Below are positions 38,261-46,249 of a stretch of DNA of 64,000 bases, piece after piece. This DNA comes from Methylocystis sp. MJC1 (GTDB lineage: Bacteria > Pseudomonadota > Alphaproteobacteria > Rhizobiales > Beijerinckiaceae), in assembly GCF_026427715.1 (NCBI RefSeq), contig NZ_CP107558.1, forward strand, positions 2,517,001 through 2,581,000, in the 5' to 3' direction. The number at the start of each line of letters is the position of its first letter. Position 1 is the first letter of the stretch. Position numbers and translations under genes: made by a program. The notes beneath the pieces were generated by a model that made no database searches, was not told the origin of the DNA, and saw only the letters and a list, made by a program, of their open reading frames with translations.

Positions 38261-39289
38261 ATGCGCAAATCGGCGCTATTTATCGCTTCAACGGCAGCCA
38301 TCCTGTCCCAGGCGGCGATCGCCGAAGCTCTCGACACGAAAAAGCTTCTCAGCGACGCGCATGCGTCCTTCCAGCCGCTTCCTTCGGTCCCTGTCGCCAA
38401 GGATTCGCTGCAGGCTGTCCGCGCCGATCTTGGCCGGCGGTTGTTCTTCGAGAATCGCGTCTCGATGGACGGCAACGTAAGCTGCTCTCACTGCCATTTG
38501 CCGGATAAGCAGGCGACCGATGGGCTTCCGAAGGCGGTTGGCGTGTTCGGCAAGGAAAATCCCCGCAACGCGCCGTCGATCTTCAACGCCGCGATGAATT
38601 TTAAGCAGCATTGGCGCGGCGACCGCGAATCGCTCGAGGAGCAGGCGGAAAAATCGCTGCTCGGCCCGGCGAGCTTCGGCAATCCCGACCAAGCGACCGC
38701 AATGGGCAAGCTGAAAGCCATTCCCGCCTATGCGGACGCTTTCACGAAAGCCTTTCCCGACGACAAGGATCCGATCAACTCCCGCAACTGGGGAATCGCC
38801 GTCGCCGCCTTCGAATGGACGCTGCTGACGCCGTCGCGATTCGACGCCTTCCTTTCCGGCGACGCCAAGGCGCTGTCCCCGCAGGAACAGGCGGGCCTGC
38901 GCAAATTCATCGATACCGGCTGCGCGACATGCCACAATGGCGTCGGCTTGGGCGGCAATTCTTTCCAGAAGTTCGGCGTCACTGAAGACTACTGGAAGGA
39001 AACCGGCTCCAAGACGCCCGACAAGGGCCGCGCGGACGTCACCAAAAACGACGACGATCTCTACGTCTTCAAGGTCCCGAGCCTGCGTAATGTCGCGAAG
39101 ACCGCGCCTTATTTCCACGACGGATCGGTCGACGATCTGACCAAGGCCGTGAAGATCATGGGCAAGACGCAGCTCGACAAGACGCTTTCGGATAAGGACA
39201 CCGCCGACATCGTCGCCTTTCTGGGAAGCCTGACGGGGCCCGTCCCGGCGAATTACTCGGCGCCGGAGCCTTATCCGGACGCGAAGTAA
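38261..39289 (+). CDS. Di-haem cytochrome c peroxidase / MauG-family protein
   Basis: 342 residues, periplasmic: signal peptide ('IASTAAILSQAAIAEA'), haem site 1 C75-S-H-C78-H79, haem site 2 C221-A-T-C224-H225, and the C-terminal 'PSLRNVAKTAPYFHDGSV' block of bacterial cytochrome c peroxidases. Start ATG 38261 has GAGGG 7 nt upstream. Family members reduce hydrogen peroxide or, like MauG, modify protein side chains into cofactors. It sits between pqqA and the regulator/lut genes; a role linked to quinoprotein metabolism is inference only. Confidence 0.9.
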   Translation: MRKSALFIASTAAILSQAAIAEALDTKKLLSDAHASFQPLPSVPVAKDSLQAVRADLGRRLFFENRVSMDGNVSCSHCHLPDKQATDGLPKAVGVFGKENPRNAPSIFNAAMNFKQHWRGDRESLEEQAEKSLLGPASFGNPDQATAMGKLKAIPAYADAFTKAFPDDKDPINSRNWGIAVAAFEWTLLTPSRFDAFLSGDAKALSPQEQAGLRKFIDTGCATCHNGVGLGGNSFQKFGVTEDYWKETGSKTPDKGRADVTKNDDDLYVFKVPSLRNVAKTAPYFHDGSVDDLTKAVKIMGKTQLDKTLSDKDTADIVAFLGSLTGPVPANYSAPEPYPDAK

Positions 39290-39650
39290 GCCCCTTCGCA
39301 GGGCGCACGCAACCGTCATGGCCGGGCTTGTCCCGGCCATCCACGCCGAGGGAAACGGCCCACGCCGGGACGCGCTATCCGACAAGGCTGGCTCTCGGCC
39401 GGCTGGTAAATTCGTCCGCCCCGCACGCTGTGGCATCTGCGCGGCGTGGATGGCCGGGACAAGCCCGGCCATGACGAGGCAGCGTCGGCTGGGTCGAGCA
39501 AAGCGCCACCACGGCCGTTGCGGCGCGAACCCCACCCGGCGGCCGTTGGCCCGCCGACCTCCCCGTAAAGGGGAGGTATGGGGATCGCTAAGCTACATTG
39601 CTATTCGCCCGATTGCCCTACCCCTCTCCCGCTCCGCCGGGGAGCCCAAC
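39290..39650. other. 361-bp interval with repeat family B
   Basis: Between the peroxidase and the convergent response regulator. Nearly half is a family-B palindrome (39315-39475). A further C/G-rich inverted pair (ACCTCCCC/GGGGAGGT near 39559-39580) follows. No gene is seen. Confidence 0.6.
39315..39475. repeat. Palindromic repeat family B, copy 2
   Basis: GTCATGGCCGGGCTTGTCCC at the left, its reverse complement GGGACAAGCCCGGCCATGAC at the right, with GGCGTGGATGG/CCATCCACGCC inside. Near-perfect 30-bp arms around a variable centre. Confidence 0.9.
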
Positions 39651-40271
39651 TCACGCCAGCTTCTGCTCCAATGCGATTCGCATCAGCTCCATCGGCGTGC
39701 GGGCGCCGAGCTTGCGCTTCATGATCGAGCAGCTGTTGGCGATCGTCTTGTAGGAAACCTGCGTCGCCTCGGCGATCTCCGCCATGCCGAGGCCCGAGCC
39801 CAGCATGCGCAATATCTCCAGCTCCCGCGCCGTGAGCGCCGAGAGTGGACTGACCGCGCCAGCATTTTTCGCGAAAGCAAGCTGATTGGCGATCTTCGGC
39901 ATTAAAAACACGCCGCCAGCGGCCACCTCGCGCACCGCTTTCAGCAACAAATAAGGGTCGTCGTTCTTTGTGACATAGCCCTTGGCCCCCGCCTCGATTG
40001 CGCGCGCCGCGAAGATCGGGTCGTCATTCATGCTGAACACGACGATGCGCGCTTGCGGATCCGCGTCGAGAATGCGACGCGTCAATTCGAGCCCGGAAAC
40101 GCCTGGCATGGCGATGTCGACGACCGTCACATCCGGCTTGTTTGCGATAAAGGCGGCGAGGCCAGCCTCGGCGTCGCGCGCATCGAAGACCTCTATGTCG
40201 CCCTCGCCGGCGAGCATGGCCGAGCAACCCGCGACAATGATCGGATGATCGTCGACAATCAGAACCCGCAT
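39651..40271 (-). CDS. NarL/LuxR-family response regulator
   Basis: 206 residues. The receiver domain has acidic residues D7-D8, phospho-acceptor Asp52 in 'TVVDIAMPG' and Lys in 'AKGYVTKNDD'. The LuxR-type helix-turn-helix is at the C-terminus ('LSALTARELEILRMLGSGLGMAEIAEATQVSYKTIANSCSIMKRKL'). It is divergent from a matching histidine kinase over 135 bp, and lies between the pqqA/peroxidase unit and the lut-type genes. In pseudomonads similar regulators control PQQ-dependent alcohol oxidation; a comparable job here is an inference. Confidence 0.92.
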   Translation of the reverse strand: MRVLIVDDHPIIVAGCSAMLAGEGDIEVFDARDAEAGLAAFIANKPDVTVVDIAMPGVSGLELTRRILDADPQARIVVFSMNDDPIFAARAIEAGAKGYVTKNDDPYLLLKAVREVAAGGVFLMPKIANQLAFAKNAGAVSPLSALTARELEILRMLGSGLGMAEIAEATQVSYKTIANSCSIMKRKLGARTPMELMRIALEQKLA

Positions 40272-40406
40272 CTTTCCTCCCTTGAAACTGCTTCAAGATT
40301 GACCGGAAGCGGCGCCTTCGTAAAGTCACCGCTCCCGCGCTTGTCTCGACGCGCGGCCCTCGCTCGCCGCCGCGGGCGAGAGAGCGGGAGGAGAGAAGAA
40401 AGCCGC

Positions 40407-41735
40407 ATGCTTCGAAAACTGACGTTACGCGCGCGGCTTTCGCTCCTGCTCGGCGCCGTCATGGTCGCCGGCCTAGCTTTTGGCATCGGCCTTTTGATCC
40501 TCCATGCGGGGACGCGCGTCAACGCGGAAGCCGAGGGCGCGACGCGACTTGCGCGCGAGCTCGTCCAAGCCACCCTGCCCCGCCTGTCGAGCGCGCAGAA
40601 TCCACGAGCTGTCTTGGCGGAGCTGCTGGAAGACGCGCGGCGTCTCCGCCATGTGCGCGTGATTGTGGAGGGCGAAGCGCCATCATCCACGACGGCCGAA
40701 AAACATGCGCCCGGCTGGTTCAGCGCGTTGGTCTTTCACACTCCGGCGCCAACGCGCGTCGCAACGCCGCTCGGCTCCATCGAGATTGCGGCAAGCTCGG
40801 AAGACGAGATCGCGGAGGTCTGGGAAGAGATCGTCTGGCTCGCGATCGGCGCGGCCGCCGTCGCGACGATCGCTTTCACGCTCGTCTCCTATGCCGTTTC
40901 CCGCGCGCTCACCCCCATCGGCGCGCTTTCGGAAGCGCTGCGGCGGCTCGAGCAAGGCGATCACGCGGTCCGGGTTCCCGCCGACGGATCTCGGGAGTTC
41001 GTCGTGATCGCCGAACGTATCGACAGCCTCGCCGCCACTTTGCAGCGACTCGACGCGGAAAACCGCCGGCTTCTGCGCCACATGATCCACGTGCAGGACG
41101 AGGAACGCCGGGCCATCGCGCGCGACTTGCACGACGAGATCGGGCCTTTCCTTTTCGCCGTGCGTGCTGGCGTCGGAGCCCTGGCGCGCAAGGCGCAAAC
41201 CCCCGACGCCGCCCCGGCGCGGCTGGCGGAAGACTGCACAAGAATCGACGGGCAGATCGCCGCCTTGCAGCAGGTGAACCGCCGCATTTTAGGAAGATTG
41301 CGGCCGGCAGCGCTGGAGGAGATGGGCCTCGCCGACGCCATCGAGGCGCTGGCGCGCGGCTGGCGCGAGACGCGGGCGGAAATCGCGATCGATCTCTCGC
41401 TCGAGGGCGCGCGGGGCAAGCTCGATGAAACGACCGCGATTACAGCCTATCGCGTCGTGCAGGAAGGGCTGACCAACGCCTTCAGACATTCGGGCGCGAG
41501 CCGAATCGCCGTCGCGATCGCGCGCGCCGGCCAGCGGCTGCGAGTCGAAGTCCGTGACGACGGAACGGGCCTTCCGGCTGCTTTCACGCCTGCGGGACTG
41601 GGGCTACGCGGCATGAGCGAGAGAGTGAGCGCGCTTGGCGGAACACTTTGGCTCGACAATGACGCGGCTGGCGGCGCGCGGCTTGTGGCCGAGCTGCCCA
41701 TCGGCGCAACGCCCGTCAACAAAACTGGGGGCTGA
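40407..41735 (+). CDS. HisKA_3-type sensor histidine kinase
   Basis: 442 residues from ATG 40407. One TM near the N-terminus ('LSLLLGAVMVAGLAFGIGLLIL'), a periplasmic sensor of about 115 residues, a second TM ('IGAAAVATIAFTLVSYAVSRAL'), a HAMP linker, then the phosphorylated His242 in 'AIARDLHDEIGPFLFAV' and an ATPase domain ('VVQEGLTNAFRHSGAS', 'DDGTGLPAAF', 'GLGLRGMSERVSALGG'). This is the NarX/DegS-like class that pairs with NarL-type regulators, here the divergent gene. The small periplasmic domain is not a recognised ligand-binding type. Confidence 0.92.
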   Translation: MLRKLTLRARLSLLLGAVMVAGLAFGIGLLILHAGTRVNAEAEGATRLARELVQATLPRLSSAQNPRAVLAELLEDARRLRHVRVIVEGEAPSSTTAEKHAPGWFSALVFHTPAPTRVATPLGSIEIAASSEDEIAEVWEEIVWLAIGAAAVATIAFTLVSYAVSRALTPIGALSEALRRLEQGDHAVRVPADGSREFVVIAERIDSLAATLQRLDAENRRLLRHMIHVQDEERRAIARDLHDEIGPFLFAVRAGVGALARKAQTPDAAPARLAEDCTRIDGQIAALQQVNRRILGRLRPAALEEMGLADAIEALARGWRETRAEIAIDLSLEGARGKLDETTAITAYRVVQEGLTNAFRHSGASRIAVAIARAGQRLRVEVRDDGTGLPAAFTPAGLGLRGMSERVSALGGTLWLDNDAAGGARLVAELPIGATPVNKTGG

Positions 41736-41971
41736 CGCCGCCGGCCCAAAGAGGCGCGCCGCCTGAGGCGCGCTCATGCCCAAAACGTCGGGAATTCTTC
41801 CCGGTTTCGACAGGATGAACTCCCTATAAAACCGTTATTTTTCAAACCTGTAGCGAAGGCGCAACAGATCGGGAATATTGTCGCGAAATTGTCTTGGCGA
41901 CGGGACGGCGCGGCTCCCTCGACGATATAAACCCGCTCGACGAAAGCGCTCGGAAGAATCGGACTGGGGCC

Positions 41972-44374
41972 ATGGTTTTGGATAAACGGATTTCCTTCAT
42001 CGCTCTCACAGTGGCGCTCGCGCCGGGAGCGGCGTTGGCGCAGACCTCCTTGCCGACGATCGAGGTCGGCGGCGCGCCGTTGCGCTCGACCGCGCGTCTC
42101 GCCCCCGCGCAAGCGGCCCCGAGCCGCTCGACCGCCGCCCAGCCCGCGCGCGTCTCTTCCGCCCCAATCTCGCCAGCGCCCGCGGCTTCCCCGGTTGTCA
42201 TCAAATACGCCGTTCCGGCCGCGACCTACACCTTCTCCTCCAAGGAACTGGCTCAGACCCGCCAGTTCGACGTCTCCGGCGCGCTTCAGCGCCAGGCGCC
42301 AGGCGTGATCATCAATGACGTCGCCGGCAATCCCTTTCAGCCGCAGATCGATTTTCGCGGCTTTGTCGCTTCGCCCATCTCCGGCACGCCGCAAGGGCTC
42401 GCGGTCTATCAGAACGGCATTCGCGTCAACGAGGCCTGGGGCGACGCGGTCAATTGGGACCTGATCCCGAGTATCGCCATGGATCGCCTGACGGTGGTCA
42501 CCGGCAATCCGCTCTTCGGCCTCAACGCGATCGGCGGCGCGGTCACGGTCGATATGAAGAACGGCTTTACCTACCAAGGCTTCGAGCTCGACGCCCGCGC
42601 CGGCAGCTGGGCGCGGCGTCAGGCGGCGATGCAATACGGCATCCAGAAAGGCGCCTTCGCGAGCTACCTCGCCATGGAGGCCGCCGGCGACAATGGCTAT
42701 CGCCATTTCTCGGGCTCGCACGTCAAGCGGCTCTACGGCGACGTCGGCTATCGCGGCGAGAGCGGCGAAATCCACGCCAATGTCACGGTGGCGCAGAACC
42801 GCTTCGGCGCCAGCGGCCCGGCGCCCGTCGAGCTGACGAACATCGATCCGGGCGCGGCCTATACGACGCCGCAAACCTATAAGAACACGCTGGCGATGTA
42901 CGACATCAACGGCAATGTCGCGCCCAACGAGCATTGGAAACTCTTCGGCGACGTTCACTTCCGCGCCTTCGACCAAGCGCGCGTCGACGGCAACACCACC
43001 GAGTTCAATTCCTGCGGCGACGCCACGCTGTGCGACGGCAATGACAATCCGACGAGTCTTCCCGACTTCTTCGGCGGCGCCGCCTCGCTCGGCGTCGTCG
43101 ACAAGACCTGGACTCGCTCGCGCACTATCGGCGGCACCGTCCAGGCCACGAACGACGACGTTTATTTCGGCTTCCACAACAAGATCACCTTCGGCGTCAG
43201 CTATGATCACGGCTGGACGGCCTTTTCGGCGAATGAGACGCTCGGCGTCATTCAGCCGAACCTCGTCGTCGGGATCACCGGCCCGATTGTGGAAGAGCCT
43301 GCGGGCAGCATTTCGAGCGTCTCGGTGCGCGCCGCGAACGACTATCTCGGCGTCTATGCGCTGGATACGCTCGACATCACCGACAAGCTCTCGGCGACCG
43401 CGGGGGCGCGCTTCAATCGCGCCGGCATTTCGCTTTATGATATGCGCGGAACGCAGATCAACGGCTCGGGCGTCTATACGCGCATCAATCCGGTCGCCGG
43501 CCTCACCTATAAAATCCTGCCGAATGTCTCGGCCTACGCCAGCTATTCGGAGGCCAATCGCGCGCCGACACCGCTCGAGCTCGCCTGCGCGGACCCGAGC
43601 CGTCCCTGCCTCATCGATAACTTCCTGGTCTCCGACCCGGCGCTGAAACAAGTGGTGTCGCATACGATCGAGACGGGCCTGCGCGGCAATGTGGCGGTCC
43701 CCTCGCTCGTTCCGGCGGCCGCGGATTACCTCCCCGGCGAAATCACCTGGAGCGCGGGCCTGTATCGCACCTATAATTTCAACGACATTCTGAGCGTCCC
43801 GAGCCAGGTCGGCGGTCGCGGCTATTTCACCAATGCCGGGACGACATTGCGTCAGGGCGTCGAAGCGTCGCTGCGCTACGCCGACGAAAGGCTCAGCGCC
43901 TGGCTCAGCTATACGCTGACCGACGCGACCTTCCAGTCGGCGATCCTGCTCGGCGCGCCGAACAATCCCCTGGCGATGGCATTCGGCAATGGCAACGAGC
44001 TGATTACGCCCGGCGCCAATCTGCCCTCCACCCCGCGCCACCGGCTGAAAGCCGGCGCGGATTACGCCGTGACGCCGCAATGGAAAGTCGGGGCGGATCT
44101 CGTCTATGCGTCAGGGGTTTGGCTGCGCGAAGACGAAATCAACGCCTTCGGCACGCTGTCTCCCTATGCGCTGGTCAATTTGCGCACGTCCTGGCAGGCG
44201 ACGCCGAACCTGCAGTTCTACGGGATAATCGAAAACGCCGCCAATATGCGCTCGCGCAGCTTTGGGGTCTTCTTCGACAGGGCGGCGATTTCCTTCCTGC
44301 CGTTCACGAACCCGAAAATGGTCTCGCTCGGACCGCCGCTCGGCCTTTTCGGCGGTGTGAAGATCTCCTTCTGA
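41972..44374 (+). CDS. lutH: TonB-dependent receptor, LutH-like
   Basis: Outer-membrane importer of 800 residues. Signal peptide ('ALTVALAPGAALAQT'), a Pro/Ala-rich linker (about 25-75), plug domain ('DVSGALQRQAPGVIINDVAG', 'IDFRGFVASPISGTPQGLAVYQNGIRVNEAWGDAVNWDLIP', 'NPLFGLNAIGGAVTVDM') and a 22-strand-type barrel ending 'LGLFGGVKISF'. ATG 41972 begins a clean signal sequence. The symbol rests on context: next to a lanmodulin-like gene and the ABC genes of the methylotroph lanthanide uptake locus, whose TonB receptor LutH imports a chelated lanthanide. Sequence alone would only give 'TonB receptor'. Confidence 0.82.
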   Translation: MVLDKRISFIALTVALAPGAALAQTSLPTIEVGGAPLRSTARLAPAQAAPSRSTAAQPARVSSAPISPAPAASPVVIKYAVPAATYTFSSKELAQTRQFDVSGALQRQAPGVIINDVAGNPFQPQIDFRGFVASPISGTPQGLAVYQNGIRVNEAWGDAVNWDLIPSIAMDRLTVVTGNPLFGLNAIGGAVTVDMKNGFTYQGFELDARAGSWARRQAAMQYGIQKGAFASYLAMEAAGDNGYRHFSGSHVKRLYGDVGYRGESGEIHANVTVAQNRFGASGPAPVELTNIDPGAAYTTPQTYKNTLAMYDINGNVAPNEHWKLFGDVHFRAFDQARVDGNTTEFNSCGDATLCDGNDNPTSLPDFFGGAASLGVVDKTWTRSRTIGGTVQATNDDVYFGFHNKITFGVSYDHGWTAFSANETLGVIQPNLVVGITGPIVEEPAGSISSVSVRAANDYLGVYALDTLDITDKLSATAGARFNRAGISLYDMRGTQINGSGVYTRINPVAGLTYKILPNVSAYASYSEANRAPTPLELACADPSRPCLIDNFLVSDPALKQVVSHTIETGLRGNVAVPSLVPAAADYLPGEITWSAGLYRTYNFNDILSVPSQVGGRGYFTNAGTTLRQGVEASLRYADERLSAWLSYTLTDATFQSAILLGAPNNPLAMAFGNGNELITPGANLPSTPRHRLKAGADYAVTPQWKVGADLVYASGVWLREDEINAFGTLSPYALVNLRTSWQATPNLQFYGIIENAANMRSRSFGVFFDRAAISFLPFTNPKMVSLGPPLGLFGGVKISF

Positions 44375-44411
44375 CCAGCCACGCTGGCGCCCGGCCGCCC
44401 GGCCGCCTATT

Positions 44412-44432
44412 TTAGCGCTGCTTCGGCGCTAA
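44412..44432 (+). promoter_or_regulatory. Hairpin directly before the lanM ribosome-binding site
   Basis: TTAGCGC-TGCTTCG-GCGCTAA, a perfect 7-bp stem ending 2-3 nt before TTTGGAG. It could protect the 5' end of a processed lanM message or modulate its translation relative to lutH. Confidence 0.4.
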
Positions 44433-44446
44433 CTTTGGAGATGGAT

Positions 44447-44848
44447 ATGAGAAAGACGTTTGTGGTCGGCGCGCTGGCGCTTGCCGGGCTGCTCATCGCC
44501 CCGGTCGCGCCCGCGCTGGCAAAAAAGGCCCCGCCGGTCGCCTCGCTCGATACCGACAAGGACGGCACGGTCGATGTGAACGAGGCGAATAAATCCGCCG
44601 AGGCGCTTTTCACCAAGCTCGACAAGGACAATGACGGCACCATCGAGCCCAAGGAGCTTCAGGGCCGCCTCTCCAAAAAAGAATTCAAGGCGGCTGACCC
44701 CGATAATGACGGCACGCTCAGCAAGGATGAATATCTCGCCGTCGTCGGCAAGCTCTTCAAAGACGCGGACGGCGACAATGAAGGGACGCTGGACGACAAG
44801 GAATTCGCGTCCAAGCAGGGCAAGGCGCTCCTGCGCGTCGTCCGCTAA
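44447..44848 (+). CDS. lanM: Lanmodulin-like periplasmic EF-hand protein
   Basis: 133 residues: signal peptide to about Ala25, then four EF loops at 35-46 (DTDKDGTVDVNE), 59-70 (DKDNDGTIEPKE), 84-95 (DPDNDGTLSKDE) and 108-119 (DGDNEGTLDDKE). The linkers are 12, 13 and 12 residues, the short spacing that sets lanmodulin apart from calmodulin (about 25). The end 'ASKQGKALLRVVR' also matches the lanmodulin C-terminus, and overall length is equal. Only loop 3 has the Pro-2 of classic lanmodulin; loops 2 and 3 lack Asp-9, and loop 4 has Glu-5. ATG 44447 follows GGAG. Likely a lanthanide-binding protein, with affinity or selectivity possibly altered. Confidence 0.87.
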   Translation: MRKTFVVGALALAGLLIAPVAPALAKKAPPVASLDTDKDGTVDVNEANKSAEALFTKLDKDNDGTIEPKELQGRLSKKEFKAADPDNDGTLSKDEYLAVVGKLFKDADGDNEGTLDDKEFASKQGKALLRVVR

Positions 44849-44884
44849 ACCAAGCCTGGGTGATTTGGGAAAGGATTTCCTCTT

Positions 44885-44998
44885 CCTGAGGAGCAGCCGA
44901 AGGCTGCGTCTCGAAGGACGAGGAAATCCTTTCAACCACGTTTTTTCCTCACCCTCGCGCTTCGAGACGCCGCCGTCGGCGGCTCCTCAGCATGAGGG
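44885..44998. repeat. Palindromic repeat family D, copy 1
   Basis: CCTGAGGAGCAGCCGAAGGC then TGCGTCTCGAAGG at the left; CTTCGAGACGCCGCCGTCGG then CGGCTCCTCAGCATGAGG at the right. The arms are imperfect reverse complements. It fills the lanM-lutA spacer. A single arm recurs at 22046-22086. Confidence 0.7.
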
Positions 44999-45070
44999 AG
45001 AGGAAAAAGCTTCGTTCCTCAGCCTATGCGCGACTTGATCCCTCCCGCCGATCCGGCCATGTAGAAGGCC

Positions 45071-46249
45071 ATGAAACGCCTCGCCGCCGCTTTATGCCTC
45101 ATGCTCGCGACCGCCTCTGCGCGGGCCGAGACGCTCGATATCAAGGTCGGCGTGCTGCGCGAGCCGCATTCGCGCGAGACCCTCTCCATTCTCGACATTC
45201 CCGCCGCCGACGACACGCTCGCCGGCGCGCTGATGGGCGCGGTCGACAACAACACCACCGGCAAATTCACCCACCAAACCTTTGAAGCGATCGACGAGAA
45301 GCTCGACGACGGCGCCGATGTCGCGGCGGCGGTCGACACGCTTGTCGATAAGGGCGCGCTTCTCATCATCGCGGATCTCTCGCTCGACCGTCTTCTTGCG
45401 GCGAGCGAGCGCGCCAAGGCGAAGGGCGCGCTGCTCTTCAACGTGTCGGCGCCCGACGATCGGCTTCGCGAGGAAGACTGCCGCGCCAATGTCGTCCACG
45501 TAGTGCCCACGCGCTCCATGCTGGCCGACGGACTCACGCAATATCTTGTCTGGAAGCAGTGGCGGAAGTGGCTGCTCATCAAGGGCTCGCACGCTAATGA
45601 CGAATTGCTCGCGCAGGCCTATCGCCGCGCGGCCAAGAAGTTCGGCGCGAAGATCGTGGAAGAGCGCCTCCATGAGGACACCGGCGGCGGACGGCGCAGC
45701 GACTCGGGCTCGGTGCAGACGCAGCGGCAAATGCCCGTCCTGACCCAGAATGCGCCCGCCTATGACGCGCTTGTCGCCGTTGACGAGAGCGAGGTTTTCG
45801 CGGGCTATCTCCCCTATCGCACATGGGACCCGCGCCCTGTCGCGGGCTCGGCCGGACTTTACCCCACCAATTGGGACCCCGCCCATGAGCAATGGGGCGC
45901 GCAGCAATTGCAGAACCGCTTCATGATGACCTATCGCCGTCTCATGAACGCGCGCGATAACGCCGCCTGGCTCGCCATGCGCATGATCGGCGAAGCGGCG
46001 ACGCGCACAAATTCCAGCGCGCCCGATAAGCTCCGCGCGTTTATACTCAGCAAGGATTTCTCCATCGCCGCCTTCAAGGGCGTGCGTTTGACGCTGCGTC
46101 CCTGGAACCAGCAATTGCGCCAGCCGATCCTGCTTTCGGATGGCCGCATCACCGTTTCCGTCTCGCCGCAGGAAGGCTTCCTGCATCAGGTGAGCGAACT
46201 CGATACGCTGGGGCTCGATCAGCCCGAAACGAAGTGCAGGTTGAAATGA
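45071..46249 (+). CDS. lutA: Periplasmic ABC substrate-binding protein of the PQQ-dehydrogenase/lanthanide locus (LutA-like)
   Basis: 392 residues: signal peptide ('LCLMLATASARAE') and a type I periplasmic-binding-protein fold ('LDIKVGVLREPHSRETLSILDIPAADDTLAGALMGAVDNNTTGKF', 'ALLIIADLSLDRLLAAS', 'QYLVWKQWRKWLLIKGSHANDELLAQAYRRAAKKFGAKIV'). This is the binding protein that travels with PQQ-dependent alcohol dehydrogenase systems; in Methylorubrum the equivalent LutA belongs to lanthanide transport. Its TGA overlaps the next gene's ATG (ATGA). Ligand not proven from sequence. Confidence 0.88.
   Translation: MKRLAAALCLMLATASARAETLDIKVGVLREPHSRETLSILDIPAADDTLAGALMGAVDNNTTGKFTHQTFEAIDEKLDDGADVAAAVDTLVDKGALLIIADLSLDRLLAASERAKAKGALLFNVSAPDDRLREEDCRANVVHVVPTRSMLADGLTQYLVWKQWRKWLLIKGSHANDELLAQAYRRAAKKFGAKIVEERLHEDTGGGRRSDSGSVQTQRQMPVLTQNAPAYDALVAVDESEVFAGYLPYRTWDPRPVAGSAGLYPTNWDPAHEQWGAQQLQNRFMMTYRRLMNARDNAAWLAMRMIGEAATRTNSSAPDKLRAFILSKDFSIAAFKGVRLTLRPWNQQLRQPILLSDGRITVSVSPQEGFLHQVSELDTLGLDQPETKCRLK

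Noticed and set aside
41774..44080. 768-codon leftward open frame opposite the lutH-like gene
   Set aside because: Antisense shadow of a barrel gene; composition (Arg/Ala/Gly/Val runs) is typical of GC-rich reverse frames and the sense frame has clear receptor motifs.
44447..44848. Ordinary calmodulin-like calcium protein
   Set aside because: The 12-13 residue linkers between EF loops, length and C-terminal helix fit lanmodulin, not calmodulin; calcium binding still cannot be excluded.
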